NCBI GenBank assembly: GCA_910574745.1 | Contig: CAJTCE010000010.1 | Coordinates: 53,345-117,344 of the forward strand | Length of the DNA stretch: 64,000 bases | Source: Lachnospiraceae bacterium | GTDB taxonomy: Bacteria > Bacillota > Clostridia > Lachnospirales > Lachnospiraceae | Direction: 5' to 3' | In this document: piece by piece, positions 8,992-17,968 of the stretch | Numbering within the stretch: the first letter of the stretch is position 1 | Layout of the letters: every line of letters starts with the position of its first letter | Program-made: the position numbers and the translations under genes | Notes under the pieces: generated by a model | Told to the model about the DNA's origin: nothing | Database searches by the model: none | Seen by the model: only the letters and a program-made list of their open reading frames with translations

Positions 8992-9504
8992 TTACGCTTC
9001 TCTTTTTCTTTTTTCGTATCTGCTAAAGCCCTTTATGTGATTTCTCTTTAAAACCATTTCTCCAAAGGCGCATATCTTATCAGCCAGGCTTATAAGAACC
9101 GCTTCCCGGGAACGCGGAAAATGCAAAAAGGTCAACGGCCACATATGACTTCGGATAATATTTTTCTCCAGCTCGGACAGATTGAATTCTTTTTCGGCAT
9201 TTTTTAACGCCGTACAGGGATGACCAAACCAATGCTCTTTTGTGCCCACATTTTTGTTGCCTCTGGCCTGATACAAATAAAAATCATGGAGCATGGCCCC
9301 TTTTGCCAGACTCCTTCCGTCTACATTCAGATGAAATCTGCGGGAGAGATCATAGGCACAGACTGCCACTCTCGAGCTATGATCAAAAAGGTTCGATATA
9401 TTATGATTGGGATATTTTTTTAATTCTTGTATAGTCGGATGCTCTCTGAGCCAGATAAACGTGTCCCAGAATTGTTCCCGGTCTCTTTTTCCTTTACACT
9501 TCAT
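8992..9504 (-). CDS. HD-domain phosphohydrolase-like protein
   Basis: 170 residues with the layout of a small HD hydrolase: His in LFDHSSRVAVCAY, the metal motif MLHDFYLY in the middle, later HWFGHP and IIRSHMWPLT, and Asp in LISLADKICA. HD proteins of this kind cleave phosphoesters, often of nucleotides. The substrate is not inferable. It is a single gene with its own terminator and a promoter presumably in the AT-rich gap upstream. A GGGGATT sequence ahead of the ATG serves as ribosome binding site. Confidence 0.8.
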   Translation of the reverse strand: MKCKGKRDREQFWDTFIWLREHPTIQELKKYPNHNISNLFDHSSRVAVCAYDLSRRFHLNVDGRSLAKGAMLHDFYLYQARGNKNVGTKEHWFGHPCTALKNAEKEFNLSELEKNIIRSHMWPLTFLHFPRSREAVLISLADKICAFGEMVLKRNHIKGFSRYEKRKREA

Positions 9505-9934
9505 AGCTAATCCCCATTTCTGATAAAATGCTTTTCATATTACGCAGATTCTTACGCAAAATTCATCAGCGCCAGCATATATTGATGCTTTCTTTATCGT
9601 AGTATCATATATATTCTATATTACCACTTATCTTTACCAAAATAAAAGAACCTATAAGATATTTCTTAAAAAAATTTCCCTAAATTCTTTTCCTATTTTT
9701 TAAATACTTTTTTTCTAAAACTCAAACAACTCCGACACGCAATCTGTCACATACCGTTTATTAACCTCGCGCCACTAAGAAATATTCTTTTGTAATGTAG
9801 CAAAAGAACCCGTGAGAAATTATAAAAATTCCCACGGGTTCTTTCCTTATGCATTCGTCATTGCATACTAACTTAACAAATTACTTCAAAATAAAACAAA
9901 TAAATGTTTTATTTCCGTTATAATACAAAAACTC
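9505..9934. other. AT-rich intergenic gap
   Basis: 430 bases without a credible gene. The part near 9505-9640 probably holds the promoter of the HD-domain gene, and 9802-9844 is a terminator. The stretch 9640-9800 is very rich in A and T, and no repeat or dyad stands out. Confidence 0.6.
9802..9844 (-). terminator. Terminator downstream of the EF-hand protein gene
   Basis: AAAGAACCCGTG and CACGGGTTCTTT form a stem around 18 bases, flanked by runs of T on the minus strand and weaker ones on the plus strand. It lies about 90 bases past the stop codon at 9935 and probably ends the four-gene cluster 9935-13334. Confidence 0.75.
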
Positions 9935-11140
9935 TTAAATTGCCAAATCTACATGTTGGACGGTACCTACCCCGCCGCTTTCCTTCAGGTAAACCCCTGT
10001 CTTACGAATGATTCCGTTTGTCTGCTGGGTCGCCTGATTATTCAGGGAAAACTCTGTCTGAGCGTTTCCCAGATAAATTGCTCCTACATCGGCATCCTTC
10101 AGATTCATCAAAACGTCTTTGCCGTTTTCATCTTTCGTCCAGATTTTCAAATCCTTAAAAATGCTGTCCGCTTCGTCAATCCATCCGTTTCCGTCTTCGT
10201 CGTAAGCCGCTAAATCGCCAAAGCCATCGCCGCTCTTTGTGCCGAACAGCTCGGAGCCATCGTTGATTTTTCCATCTCCGTTTTTATCCAATGCCAAAAA
10301 TCCGCTTCCGGGTCCTGCAAAGGATATTTCCTCTTCCTTGCCATCCGCGTCCAGGTCAAACATAAACTTCATATCGGATACGCTTGCCACATTAGAATCC
10401 AGATTGATAACCAAAGGATCCGTTACAATATAATTCTGCTGTGTAAACGATTCATATTTTGCACAAAAGGCTCTGGACATCTCAACGGACACGCCGAAAT
10501 TAATTTCTCTTCCGTCCGCTGTTTTTGCCGTGCCCACAGTCTGGAATGATGTAAACTCCGCTTCTGTTACAAAGCCGGAGGTAACCGTTGTTCTGGTCCA
10601 TACATTTCCGCCGCTGCCGGGTGCCAGTGATGCCAAATCCCTGGTAGAAGTTGTTGAACGATAGGACGCCGCACTGTAGGATGCAGACGCCGCCATCCCA
10701 TATCCCGAAGAGGACTGATACATTCCAAAGGATGAAGAAGCTCTCTTATAATCCGATTGGATCTGCTTAATGCTGTTCATGGTATTCCACGGATTTCTTC
10801 CTTTTTTAAAGCCGCTTAGCGCCCGCAGCATCTGACGCAGCATTTCCAGCTTTTGCTCATATAAGCTGCTGGGACCCTTGGCCCATTGAGCGCCTTCCTG
10901 ATCCTTGATTTTGCCCTGATCAAACATCTTCTGGAAATTTTCCTGCTGTTTCTTTTCCTGCGCTTCTTTCTTCTGCTCCTGATACTCCTTCAATTGCTCA
11001 GAAAGGCTTTTTCCTTCAGGAGAAACCTCCAGCTTGATTGCCTGCCCCGCTTTTTCATTGATGCTTTCACTGTGCAGCATCTCGTAATGAACGTATTCCC
11101 TGTGGGAAGACATTCCTACCTTGCTGGAACTGATAATCAT
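9935..11140 (-). CDS. Calcium-binding-like protein with EF-hand-type loops, unknown function
   Basis: 401 residues without signal peptide or membrane segment. The N terminus is MIISSSKVGMSSHREY. Residues 45-115 form a charged, Gln/Lys-rich coiled coil, 140-165 a Ser/Ala/Tyr-rich linker, and the C-terminal half is globular. The latter has three Asp-rich loops of EF-hand/dockerin type: DLDADGKEEE (262-271), DKNGDGKIND (285-294) and DEDGNGWIDE (314-323). I recall a widespread uncharacterised family in flagellated bacteria with the same start and the same GSGFLALDKNGDG and ELFG motifs. AGAAAGGAG precedes the start. It is the last gene of a four-gene group with a FliD-like member. Export without a classical signal is possible but not shown. 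Confidence 0.75.
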   Translation of the reverse strand: MIISSSKVGMSSHREYVHYEMLHSESINEKAGQAIKLEVSPEGKSLSEQLKEYQEQKKEAQEKKQQENFQKMFDQGKIKDQEGAQWAKGPSSLYEQKLEMLRQMLRALSGFKKGRNPWNTMNSIKQIQSDYKRASSSFGMYQSSSGYGMAASASYSAASYRSTTSTRDLASLAPGSGGNVWTRTTVTSGFVTEAEFTSFQTVGTAKTADGREINFGVSVEMSRAFCAKYESFTQQNYIVTDPLVINLDSNVASVSDMKFMFDLDADGKEEEISFAGPGSGFLALDKNGDGKINDGSELFGTKSGDGFGDLAAYDEDGNGWIDEADSIFKDLKIWTKDENGKDVLMNLKDADVGAIYLGNAQTEFSLNNQATQQTNGIIRKTGVYLKESGGVGTVQHVDLAI

Positions 11141-11246
11141 GGTATCGACTCCTTTCTAACCATTGATTAGTAAAGGGTAATTCCTTTTACCCGTTATTAT
11201 TCAATTTTCTATTTTGTCAAATTAAAGGTCTGCTTTTAACCGGTTA

Positions 11247-11825
11247 TTATACGGTTGTTTTCATGCTTTCTGCATAATCATCAAAAAGCTTCTGGGTAGC
11301 ATCATAGGTTCTCTGGCTGATGTCCGGCAGCTTCTTTCCCCATGTGCCTGTAGCCATTTTGAAGCCCTTCTCAAATGCTTTGCGCATTTCTTCCATCTTT
11401 CCTGCATCTCCGCCTGTCAGAGCCTTTGCCATATCAAAGATTCTCTGGGAGGTCTGGGATACGCCCCAATATCCGTCATCTGCAATGTCCTTCTGAGCCT
11501 GTGCTTTTGTCGCAGCATCTACGGTAAATTTGCCGCTTGCCAAAAATCTCCACATATCGTCGGATTTACCGATTGCAACACCCTGCTGGCTCATCATCTT
11601 ATGTACCAGGTCAGTCATCTGTTTTGCACGAGCTTCTGCATCCGCTTTTAACTGCGCAACGATAGCAGAGCGGTCTACTGCAGCCTTTCCTTCTTTGGAA
11701 GGCTCATATACTGCGCCGGGCTGTGCAGCTTCTGTCTTTTCTGCTGTCTGCTTTGCCGCAGCTGTTTTGGTATCATAGCTGTTGTATAAATTTGTATAAT
11801 TATTTACTCCGTTTATTCCACTCAT
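11247..11825 (-). CDS. Hypothetical protein, DUF5610-like C-terminal helices
   Basis: 192 residues from ATG 11825, which has GGAGG six bases ahead; the frame is open upstream but without a site. The N terminus (MSGINGVNNYTNLYNSY) is unstructured and Asn/Tyr-rich, a long helix follows (about 60-90), and the C-terminal part QTSQRIFDMAKAL ... RKAFEKGFKMA ... QRTYDATQKLFDDY resembles, from memory, proteins annotated DUF5610. There is no signal peptide, cysteine or membrane segment. It lies 50 bases after the FliD-like gene and 106 bases before the EF-hand-type gene. Function unknown. Confidence 0.65.
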   Translation of the reverse strand: MSGINGVNNYTNLYNSYDTKTAAAKQTAEKTEAAQPGAVYEPSKEGKAAVDRSAIVAQLKADAEARAKQMTDLVHKMMSQQGVAIGKSDDMWRFLASGKFTVDAATKAQAQKDIADDGYWGVSQTSQRIFDMAKALTGGDAGKMEEMRKAFEKGFKMATGTWGKKLPDISQRTYDATQKLFDDYAESMKTTV

Positions 11826-11875
11826 GAATTTCCTCCATTCTGCCGTTTCCTTACGACTTATCAAATTATTATGGT

Positions 11876-12604
11876 CTAGAACGTATTATCAAAAAGATAA
11901 CCGCTTGATGTCAATTTCTTGTAATCAGCATTATTGGTGTAAGAGCTTCCGCCTGCGCTTGTGCCCTGAACTGCAGCATTTCCGATCTGAGCTGCTTTCT
12001 GAACCACTTTGTCTGCATAGGAGCCGGCTCCCTGGAACAATACCTTCAAAGTATTTACGTTTGCTTTCTTCAAAACATCCGCATCTACTTTTAACTTATT
12101 ATCCTCTCCAATGGTAATGCCTACCTTTGCCAGCAGTTTGGAATTAGCCTCTGTCATCTGAGTAAGCCATGTGGCATTTCTTAATACCTTCTTGTTGTCG
12201 CTTTCTCCGGTAGCGCTTATGATGGCATTGTAGCTGTCCGCAAAAGAATTTACCGCTTTTGTGATGGCATCCCAGTCATAGTCTACTTTTTCTGTTTCTT
12301 CGCCTGTCTTTTCGTCTTTTGTCTTAATGGTTTTCTTTTCGAATAAGTCTTCGTCCATTAAGTCCAGCATGGAATTTTTCAGATTGTCCGCCTTAGTCTT
12401 TAACAGGGACAACTGTTTCTTTTCTTCCTCGGCGCTTTCAGCGGTTCCGGCATCTTGTTTTTTGTAATAAGCTTTTAACAATTTGCCATAACTGCCGTTT
12501 TTAATGCTCATATAGTCCGATAGACTGAAAGCATTATTGTCTGTGCCGGAAGTTCCCATCATACTACTGAAAATATCAGTGTAATTGGTGTTTACGTTTG
12601 TCAT
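11876..12604 (-). CDS. FliD-like protein (flagellar cap C-terminal region)
   Basis: 242 residues, no signal peptide. Residues from about 110 onward carry the pattern of the FliD C-terminal domain: VNSFADSYNAIIS, then LLAKVGITIGEDNKLKVDAD, LKVLFQG and a closing helix. FliD caps the growing flagellum and is exported by the flagellar secretion system. The usual FliD N-terminal and variable outer domains are absent, and the length is about half. No flagellar genes are visible nearby, so this may be a free-standing relative. A strong AGGAGG site precedes the ATG. An inverted repeat GCAAAT-CC-ATTTGC (12639-12652) lies 35 bases upstream and may be an operator. The N-terminal 40 residues are polar and rich in Ser, Thr and Asn. 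Confidence 0.65.
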   Translation of the reverse strand: MTNVNTNYTDIFSSMMGTSGTDNNAFSLSDYMSIKNGSYGKLLKAYYKKQDAGTAESAEEEKKQLSLLKTKADNLKNSMLDLMDEDLFEKKTIKTKDEKTGEETEKVDYDWDAITKAVNSFADSYNAIISATGESDNKKVLRNATWLTQMTEANSKLLAKVGITIGEDNKLKVDADVLKKANVNTLKVLFQGAGSYADKVVQKAAQIGNAAVQGTSAGGSSYTNNADYKKLTSSGYLFDNTF

Positions 12605-12734
12605 AGTATCATCCTCCTTGATTATAATATTTCAAATAGCAAATCCATTTGCCAATCTGTCATATTGTATTTCGGATTATTTCAGCTAATCCTTAGCTAA
12701 TTTTGGAAATTTTTTGATTTTTTTTAATATTCTC

Positions 12735-13334
12735 TCATATTTTCATATCAAATGGCCGATATATATGATTTTTTTCTTCTTCCGGGATTATTCCGTCCTG
12801 TAAAAGCGTATTTTCCGTCCCGCTTTCCACGGTCTCGACGCTCTCTTTCAAAGACTCTGCAGCATCCTCTTCAGACAGGATTTCCCCGGAAGTCTCCAGT
12901 TCATCCATAACCTCAAGTACTTCGCCCAATTCGTCCATAATTTCGGAAAGCACGCCATCCTGTTCTTCGACGCCCGTTGCTTCCTCCACCAGCTCTTCTC
13001 TTCTTTCTTCCGGTGTCTTGGGTTTGGAATCCTCCGCTGCTTCCGCAATTTTCTCGCCCTTTTCCCTGGCTTCATCCATAAGATGATACATCTGTTCGTT
13101 ATTATATGCCGCCTTTACCGCCGCAATCTGATCCTCATAGGAATGAAGCATATCCAGCTTCCTCATAATTTCTTCCGGGCTTTCGCAGACCACATTCTTC
13201 AGGTTGACCTTCTGCGCCTCAAAAAACTCCACCTGCTTTTCTGTCTGCCGCTGCCTTTCCATTCGATCCTGTGTGCTTTTTAGCATACCGTTTCCAAAAG
13301 AATGCAGAAAACCGCCGTCAATGGAAATATTCAT
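12735..13334 (-). CDS. Acidic coiled-coil hypothetical protein
   Basis: 199 residues opening MNISIDGGFLHSFGNGML, followed by a helical region (about 20-100) with heptad-like spacing and then a highly acidic tail with many Glu and few hydrophobics. No signal peptide, membrane segment or known motif. AAGGAGAG precedes the ATG. It is the first gene of the four-gene group 9935-13334 and starts 51 bases after the blaR1-like gene ends, so it could belong to the same transcript as blaI-blaR1. The short N-terminal motif followed by a helix is reminiscent of proteins exported without a cleaved signal, but this is speculation. Confidence 0.6.
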   Translation of the reverse strand: MNISIDGGFLHSFGNGMLKSTQDRMERQRQTEKQVEFFEAQKVNLKNVVCESPEEIMRKLDMLHSYEDQIAAVKAAYNNEQMYHLMDEAREKGEKIAEAAEDSKPKTPEERREELVEEATGVEEQDGVLSEIMDELGEVLEVMDELETSGEILSEEDAAESLKESVETVESGTENTLLQDGIIPEEEKNHIYRPFDMKI

Positions 13335-13385
13335 ATTTTCTCTCCTTTCCGCAAATCCCCGGCTTTTATAAGCCTTTTAATGCTT

Positions 13386-14696
13386 TTATATCAAATATTT
13401 CATCATAAATACCATCAGATTGTTTTTCCAGTCATCCACGCCCAGATAAAAAACGTCGTCAAGATCATCCATAGCCACCATAGCTACATTTCCGCCGCCG
13501 CCGGCTCCGGGCACCTTCATAATGGTATCAAAGGAAATGTATACATACTCTCCGTCAATCTTTTTTGCTTTCAGAAGTCTTTGTAACTCTTCTTTATCAA
13601 TCCGGAGCTCTCCTTCTACTATCTCTACGGAATCCCCAAACTCCCTGGAATCCCAGACTACCATTTCCAGATCTTCATTATAGAAAGTAATTTCTTTCAT
13701 TCTGGTATAGCGGGGATAGGATGTAATTCCTATCAGAATTGCCAAAGCCGCTAATATGCCTCCAAAAAACGCAGCCGTCCGCTTTGGCGCATTTTTGCTG
13801 CCCTTTGCAGTTCTTCGTTCATTTAAATATCCGATTCTTTTTCTCAGAACCTGAAAATAGTTGCCCTCTAAAAAGGATGCCGCACATTCCTCCTGCACGC
13901 CCTTTAACATCGTAAGCACCCCGAGAATCAATTTCCCGTATTCCAGCCTGCTGACTCCCGTAGAGCGTATACAGCTTTCATCGCAGGCCATTTCCAGATC
14001 TTCCCGCAAAACCTTCTCACACAAATATATGGCCGGATTGATCCACCAGTAAATGCGCAGCATGGCAAATAGAAACAACAACACAATATGCCCTGATTTG
14101 ATATGTAAAAATTCGTGGCTTAAAATGACCTTTCGCTGTGTATCATCCCAGTTTCTTGTAATTTCCTCGGGAATTATGACAAAGGGACGGAAAATCCCTC
14201 CGGAATAAGGACTGACCTTTTCCGGCGTAACATATATTTTAATCCTCTTTAAATATCTGCGCAGCAACGGGGTTCTGTCATAAGCCGTCAGGCTCTCTGC
14301 CACTTCTTCTTTTATTCCGTTTTCAAGCAGCGGAAGACTCTTTAATTTCCGTTTCAATCTTCTGCTCTTTATCATGTAGGCCGCTAAAAGAATCCCCATT
14401 ACCGTAAAATAGGCCTTTCCGTAGACGGCCTTATGAATATGTGCATAAAGGCCGTTCAGCAAAACAAAAAAGTATCCTCTGAAAAACAACTTATTCATTC
14501 CCATAAAAGCCATGGGAAGCAGTAATGTCATGGCGCCGATATTGATATGTGCCGTATGCCTTCTGTTGCATTTACGTATAATGCAGATTAAGAGAAGCAT
14601 TGCCATTCCCGCCACCATTGTCCGTATGCATTTATCAAAGCAGTATATTGCTGCAAAGTCCCTAAAGCCTTTCAGCAGACGCAAGGTTTCTCCCAT
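13386..14696 (-). CDS. BlaR1-type M56 membrane metalloprotease, copy 1
   Basis: 436 residues with membrane segments near 28-40, 53-66, 95-108 and around 310-325, and the zinc motif HEFLH at 194-198 followed by WWINP and EMACDE. BlaR1/MecR1 proteins sense an outside signal and then inactivate their BlaI partner. Here the C-terminal outer part (about 110 residues after the last helix) is not the beta-lactam-binding domain of classical BlaR1, so the inducer is probably something else. A short outer domain ends the protein. The gene lies 18 bases after a blaI gene, forming one regulatory unit. Confidence 0.88.
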   Translation of the reverse strand: MGETLRLLKGFRDFAAIYCFDKCIRTMVAGMAMLLLICIIRKCNRRHTAHINIGAMTLLLPMAFMGMNKLFFRGYFFVLLNGLYAHIHKAVYGKAYFTVMGILLAAYMIKSRRLKRKLKSLPLLENGIKEEVAESLTAYDRTPLLRRYLKRIKIYVTPEKVSPYSGGIFRPFVIIPEEITRNWDDTQRKVILSHEFLHIKSGHIVLLFLFAMLRIYWWINPAIYLCEKVLREDLEMACDESCIRSTGVSRLEYGKLILGVLTMLKGVQEECAASFLEGNYFQVLRKRIGYLNERRTAKGSKNAPKRTAAFFGGILAALAILIGITSYPRYTRMKEITFYNEDLEMVVWDSREFGDSVEIVEGELRIDKEELQRLLKAKKIDGEYVYISFDTIMKVPGAGGGGNVAMVAMDDLDDVFYLGVDDWKNNLMVFMMKYLI

Positions 14697-14714
14697 ACCG
14701 GTCCCCTCTCTCCC

Positions 14715-15104
14715 CTATTGCCGCTCCCTCAAGGATTCTACCAATTCTTCCAGCTCCATGAGCTGTTCTTTCGTAATATCTGTTGACTTCAAAAAACTTG
14801 CAACCGCAAGGGACGCGTCCCCTCCGAAATAATTCTTTACAAAACGCCGGCTCTTTAAGGAAAGACATTCTTCCTTTGACTTCAAAGGAAAATAATGATA
14901 AATCCTGGAATCATTTTTATCTACCGTATAATTTAATACGCCCTTTGCCACCAGCCTCCCGATCATAACGCGGATGGTCTTCTGGCTGACATCCAGTATT
15001 CCCTTTAATTTTTCTATGATTTCCGATGCGGTAATGGATTTGTTTTCTTTCCAAATCACTTCCATGATCAGCCATTCGTTTTCACTAGGTGTTATTTCTC
15101 CCAT
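14715..15104 (-). CDS. BlaI/MecI-family repressor, copy 1
   Basis: 129 residues: a winged-helix domain in the first 80 residues (ENEWLIMEVIWKENKSITAS, then QKTIRVMIGRLVAKGVL), then a dimerising tail. BlaI proteins bind dyads of the type TACA-N2-TGTA as dimers and leave DNA after cleavage by their BlaR1 partner. GGAGG is seven bases ahead of the start. The partner gene follows directly, and a matching dyad lies 40 bases upstream (15144-15155). Targets besides its own operon are unknown; the four-gene cluster downstream is a candidate. Confidence 0.9.
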   Translation of the reverse strand: MGEITPSENEWLIMEVIWKENKSITASEIIEKLKGILDVSQKTIRVMIGRLVAKGVLNYTVDKNDSRIYHYFPLKSKEECLSLKSRRFVKNYFGGDASLAVASFLKSTDITKEQLMELEELVESLRERQ

Positions 15105-15143
15105 AAAATTACCTCCGCATGTGCTTCTATTTATATTATCGGA

Positions 15144-15155
15144 TTACATCTGTAA
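15144..15155. promoter_or_regulatory. Candidate BlaI operator, copy 1
   Basis: TTACATCTGTAA fits the BlaI/CopY core TACA-N2-TGTA with one extra matching base on each side. It lies 40 bases upstream of the first blaI gene, where autorepression would be expected. Confidence 0.55.
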
Positions 15156-15297
15156 ATAATCAAGGTCTGATTTTACTTTTTATAAATTTTTTCAATTTTT
15201 ATTTTACATTCTTCCTTTATTTCTGCACTTTCAAAGTAAATCCCTTTCCCCGGACGCCAATATATCCCCCCGCCCCATACCGGCTGTGCTACGATAG

Positions 15298-15346
15298 AAA
15301 AAGACTCCGCCTCTCTTTTCATTAGTAAAGAGACGAAGTCTTTTTT
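15298..15346 (-). terminator. Terminator after carbonic anhydrase gene, possibly bidirectional
   Basis: AAAAAGACTCCGCCTCT and AGAGACGAAGTCTTTTTT (with one or two mismatches) form a long stem around a short loop at ATTAGTA. U-tracts exist in both directions. It lies 35 bases past the carbonic anhydrase stop codon and shields blaI copy 1 from upstream transcription. Confidence 0.8.
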
Positions 15347-15380
15347 CATTCCTGAAATTTTCTTTCAATTATGTTCTTTC

Positions 15381-15947
15381 TTAATCCAAAAATTCAACTT
15401 CTCCGTTATCAATATGATAAACAGCGCCGCAAACCGTAAGTTCGCCTTTTTCAATCATTTCACTGAGGCTTTCTTTTACAATGTTTACGCTTCTTTCCAC
15501 ATTTAAGCAGCATGCCTTATACTCATCCTTTTCATCGCCGATGGCCTTGCGGATTTCATCGGTTATGGTTTTTACAAAGCCTTCCGGCGCGCTGCTGATG
15601 GTTGCTCCCACCGCACCGCAGTGAGTATGTCCCAATATAACCAACAGCTTGCTTCCCAAATGTTCTGCAGCATACTCAACGCTGCCGATCTGATGATTGT
15701 CCATAACATTGCCTGCTACGCGAATGACAAACAATTCTCCGATTCCGGCGGAAAAAATGCCTTCGGGAATCACCCTGGAATCCGAACAGGTAACAACAAT
15801 GGCATAAGGACTCTGTCCCTCATCACAGGTAACCTGTCTGATTTTGGGGGAAATATCTCCCGGGTTTGTGTCGGAAGCCAGATAGCGCTTATTACCCTCT
15901 TTTAGCTTCTCCAATGCTTCTGCTGCAGATAAGTTTTCTTTGTGCAT
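15381..15947 (-). CDS. Beta-class carbonic anhydrase
   Basis: 188 residues from ATG 15947, preceded by AAAGGAAGG; the longer frame upstream has no ribosome binding site. The zinc ligands Cys54, His107 and Cys110 appear in CSDSR (54-58, with the catalytic Asp-Arg pair) and GHTHCG. The enzyme interconverts CO2 and bicarbonate in the cytoplasm, supplying bicarbonate for carboxylations. It stands alone between the two blaI/blaR1 units, 68 bases downstream of the membrane protein gene 16016-17032, and could be read from the same transcript. Confidence 0.93.
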   Translation of the reverse strand: MHKENLSAAEALEKLKEGNKRYLASDTNPGDISPKIRQVTCDEGQSPYAIVVTCSDSRVIPEGIFSAGIGELFVIRVAGNVMDNHQIGSVEYAAEHLGSKLLVILGHTHCGAVGATISSAPEGFVKTITDEIRKAIGDEKDEYKACCLNVERSVNIVKESLSEMIEKGELTVCGAVYHIDNGEVEFLD

Positions 15948-16015
15948 AAATACCTTCCTTTCCGTCTGCGTTATATCGACTCGCATGTTATGTAAGGAGT
16001 ATATCATAATTTCCC

Positions 16016-17032
16016 TTAAAGTTCATCCTCTTTGTCAAAAGTTTCTTCATCCGTTTTTAATCCAAAGGCTTTCAAAATGCAGGCGCAAATAATTCCCGAC
16101 GCCAGCATGATGATAAGGTCCACAGGCGCCGGCCCCATATCAAAACGATCTTCCCGATTGGAAAACAGCCCCCGAAACAAAAATCCACTTCCAAAGCGGT
16201 ATAAACGCCCTTTTAACAAAATCATTTCTCCTATATACATCAAAGTAGTCATAGCAGACGCCGTCACGGCGGGAATCCCTACAAAAATCCACTTTGGTTT
16301 TCCGTTCAGAAACGAACCGGCATAAATCCCCGCCGTTATTCCAAACAAGACAAAAAATACCGTCATAAGAACCGCCGAAACAAGAGAAACCCGTATATTG
16401 CCATCCCTGAAAAATGCGGTAAAGCACGCCAGAATGCAAAGTCCCAGGAAGGCAGCGCCGGAAACCGCCTGCATGGTCAATGTCCGCAGCCGCTTTTTCT
16501 CTCCGCTTTGTATCATATGGGCAAACCCGTAAAAGCAATTCAAGGCAGTCAGAATTATAATAAGGGAAATTACATAAAAATGCATTTTAAAAGCCGGACT
16601 ATAATTTCCTATCAGAATTTCGGCGGCCGTTTCCCTAAAGCTCTCCATAGAAGACTTCGGGACAGGAAAATCAATGCACATATACATCTGCCAGTCTTCT
16701 AACGTAACGGAAAACGTCGAAGTAACGACCACCTTAGTTTCCAAAAGCAGCTCGGATACAAAAAATACCCCCGTCGACAGGACCGACGCCCAAAACAGAG
16801 CCGCCCTTTTTGCATACTTTAACAGCCAAGGCATGAACAGCATTCCCACGATCAGGGCGAGGCTTATGGGTGTATATGGTATAATGTACTTAGGATAATC
16901 TTCCTTCATAACCGTCCCCCGGGTAAGCATATCCGCCACAACACGGATCCCCATATACAAAGGATAAAAGGAAGCTGTTAAAACCCCTGCAAGAGACAGT
17001 AAATAGTATTTCTCAAATCTTTTCTTTTCCAT
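16016..17032 (-). CDS. Polytopic membrane protein of unknown function
   Basis: 338 residues with about eight hydrophobic helices (for example LIVGMLFMPWLL, HFYVISLIIILTALNCF, FLGLCILACFTAFF, VLMTVFFVLFGITAGIY) and an outer loop of about 60 residues between helices 3 and 4. The C-terminal tail is acidic (DEETFDKEDEL). No family recognised. It starts 13 bases after the end of blaR1 copy 2 with its own AAGGAGG site, so it is the third gene of that operon. It may be the controlled target or the sensor partner of this BlaI/BlaR1-like pair. Confidence 0.75.
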   Translation of the reverse strand: MEKKRFEKYYLLSLAGVLTASFYPLYMGIRVVADMLTRGTVMKEDYPKYIIPYTPISLALIVGMLFMPWLLKYAKRAALFWASVLSTGVFFVSELLLETKVVVTSTFSVTLEDWQMYMCIDFPVPKSSMESFRETAAEILIGNYSPAFKMHFYVISLIIILTALNCFYGFAHMIQSGEKKRLRTLTMQAVSGAAFLGLCILACFTAFFRDGNIRVSLVSAVLMTVFFVLFGITAGIYAGSFLNGKPKWIFVGIPAVTASAMTTLMYIGEMILLKGRLYRFGSGFLFRGLFSNREDRFDMGPAPVDLIIMLASGIICACILKAFGLKTDEETFDKEDEL

Positions 17033-17045
17033 AATTCCTCCTTTT

Positions 17046-17954
17046 TCACATACCGTTGGTCAAGAGCATATAAGCAATTACCACCCCCAGAAGGGCAAAA
17101 CACGTTGCTGCAAACAGGGATACTTTTTTGTAAGACAGAATCCGGCAGATCCTCTTACTAAGCCCCGCTCCGCCAAAAGCGGAAGCAAAAACACTGCTAT
17201 CTTCCGCACAGTCCACGAGCGCTTTTGCATAGGCTTTTCTCTCTTTTTCATCAAAATCTTTCAATACCATTTCATCGCAGGAAAACTCCATATCCTCCAG
17301 AAAAAGCTTCAAAAACAGCCACGAAAAAGGATTGAACCAATGCACGCAGACCGTTATGAATCCCAGAAGCCGCCAAAGATTATCCATACGCCGGATATGC
17401 GCTTTCTCATGGGCAAGAATATAGGTTATATTTTTATCTTCATACCCGGCAGGAAGCAGAATCTGCGGCCGAAAAATCCCATACACCCGAGGAGATTTTG
17501 TTGCATCGGACAGACGGATATTATCTTGCCGGCGTATTGTACGGCGCAATTCCTTTTTGGAAGAGGCATATAGAAAACTCAGTATTCCCAGAAACGCCGC
17601 GCATCCTGCCAGCCATACAACGGCCGCCCAATGGAAGACGTTTTCCAAGATATTTACTTTGTAAGTGACGGGAAAATAGCTGTCCGCCGCTCCCACCGCA
17701 TTCATGGCAGAAATCGTTTCCCTGCTCTCATAAACCACCACCGTTTTCATACCCGCTTGTGACAAAATCCCCATGAGCCCGTATTTACTCCCTATCCCTA
17801 CCGGCACCCACATACGCAGGAAGGGGATAATCCAAAAAAGAAAAATCAGCCTTTTGGGTAGCTTCTTCATTTTTCTCAAGGCAATAATAACGATTCCCGA
17901 CATGGACGCCCCTATGCTCATATTAAGAATCCAATAAAACACTTCTCCCCACAT
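17046..17954 (-). CDS. BlaR1-type M56 membrane metalloprotease, copy 2
   Basis: 302 residues from ATG 17954 (MWGEVFYWILNMSIGAS, the usual start of this family); a TTG at 17972 overlapping the blaI stop codon is an alternative. Membrane helices are at the N terminus, around residues 36-50 and 105-128, and at the end. The zinc motif is HEKAH (about 182-186), followed by WFNPFSW and EFSCDE. The protein ends right after its last helix, so it lacks any outer sensor domain, and detection of a signal must rely on the membrane part or on a partner such as the adjacent membrane protein. Confidence 0.88.
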   Translation of the reverse strand: MWGEVFYWILNMSIGASMSGIVIIALRKMKKLPKRLIFLFWIIPFLRMWVPVGIGSKYGLMGILSQAGMKTVVVYESRETISAMNAVGAADSYFPVTYKVNILENVFHWAAVVWLAGCAAFLGILSFLYASSKKELRRTIRRQDNIRLSDATKSPRVYGIFRPQILLPAGYEDKNITYILAHEKAHIRRMDNLWRLLGFITVCVHWFNPFSWLFLKLFLEDMEFSCDEMVLKDFDEKERKAYAKALVDCAEDSSVFASAFGGAGLSKRICRILSYKKVSLFAATCFALLGVVIAYMLLTNGM

Positions 17955-17968
17955 AGGCCCGCCTTTCG

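Noticed and set aside
11194..11220. Promoter TTGACA / TAATAA upstream of the EF-hand-type gene
   Set aside because: The boxes are only 15 bases apart and the region is AT-rich, so chance is likely.
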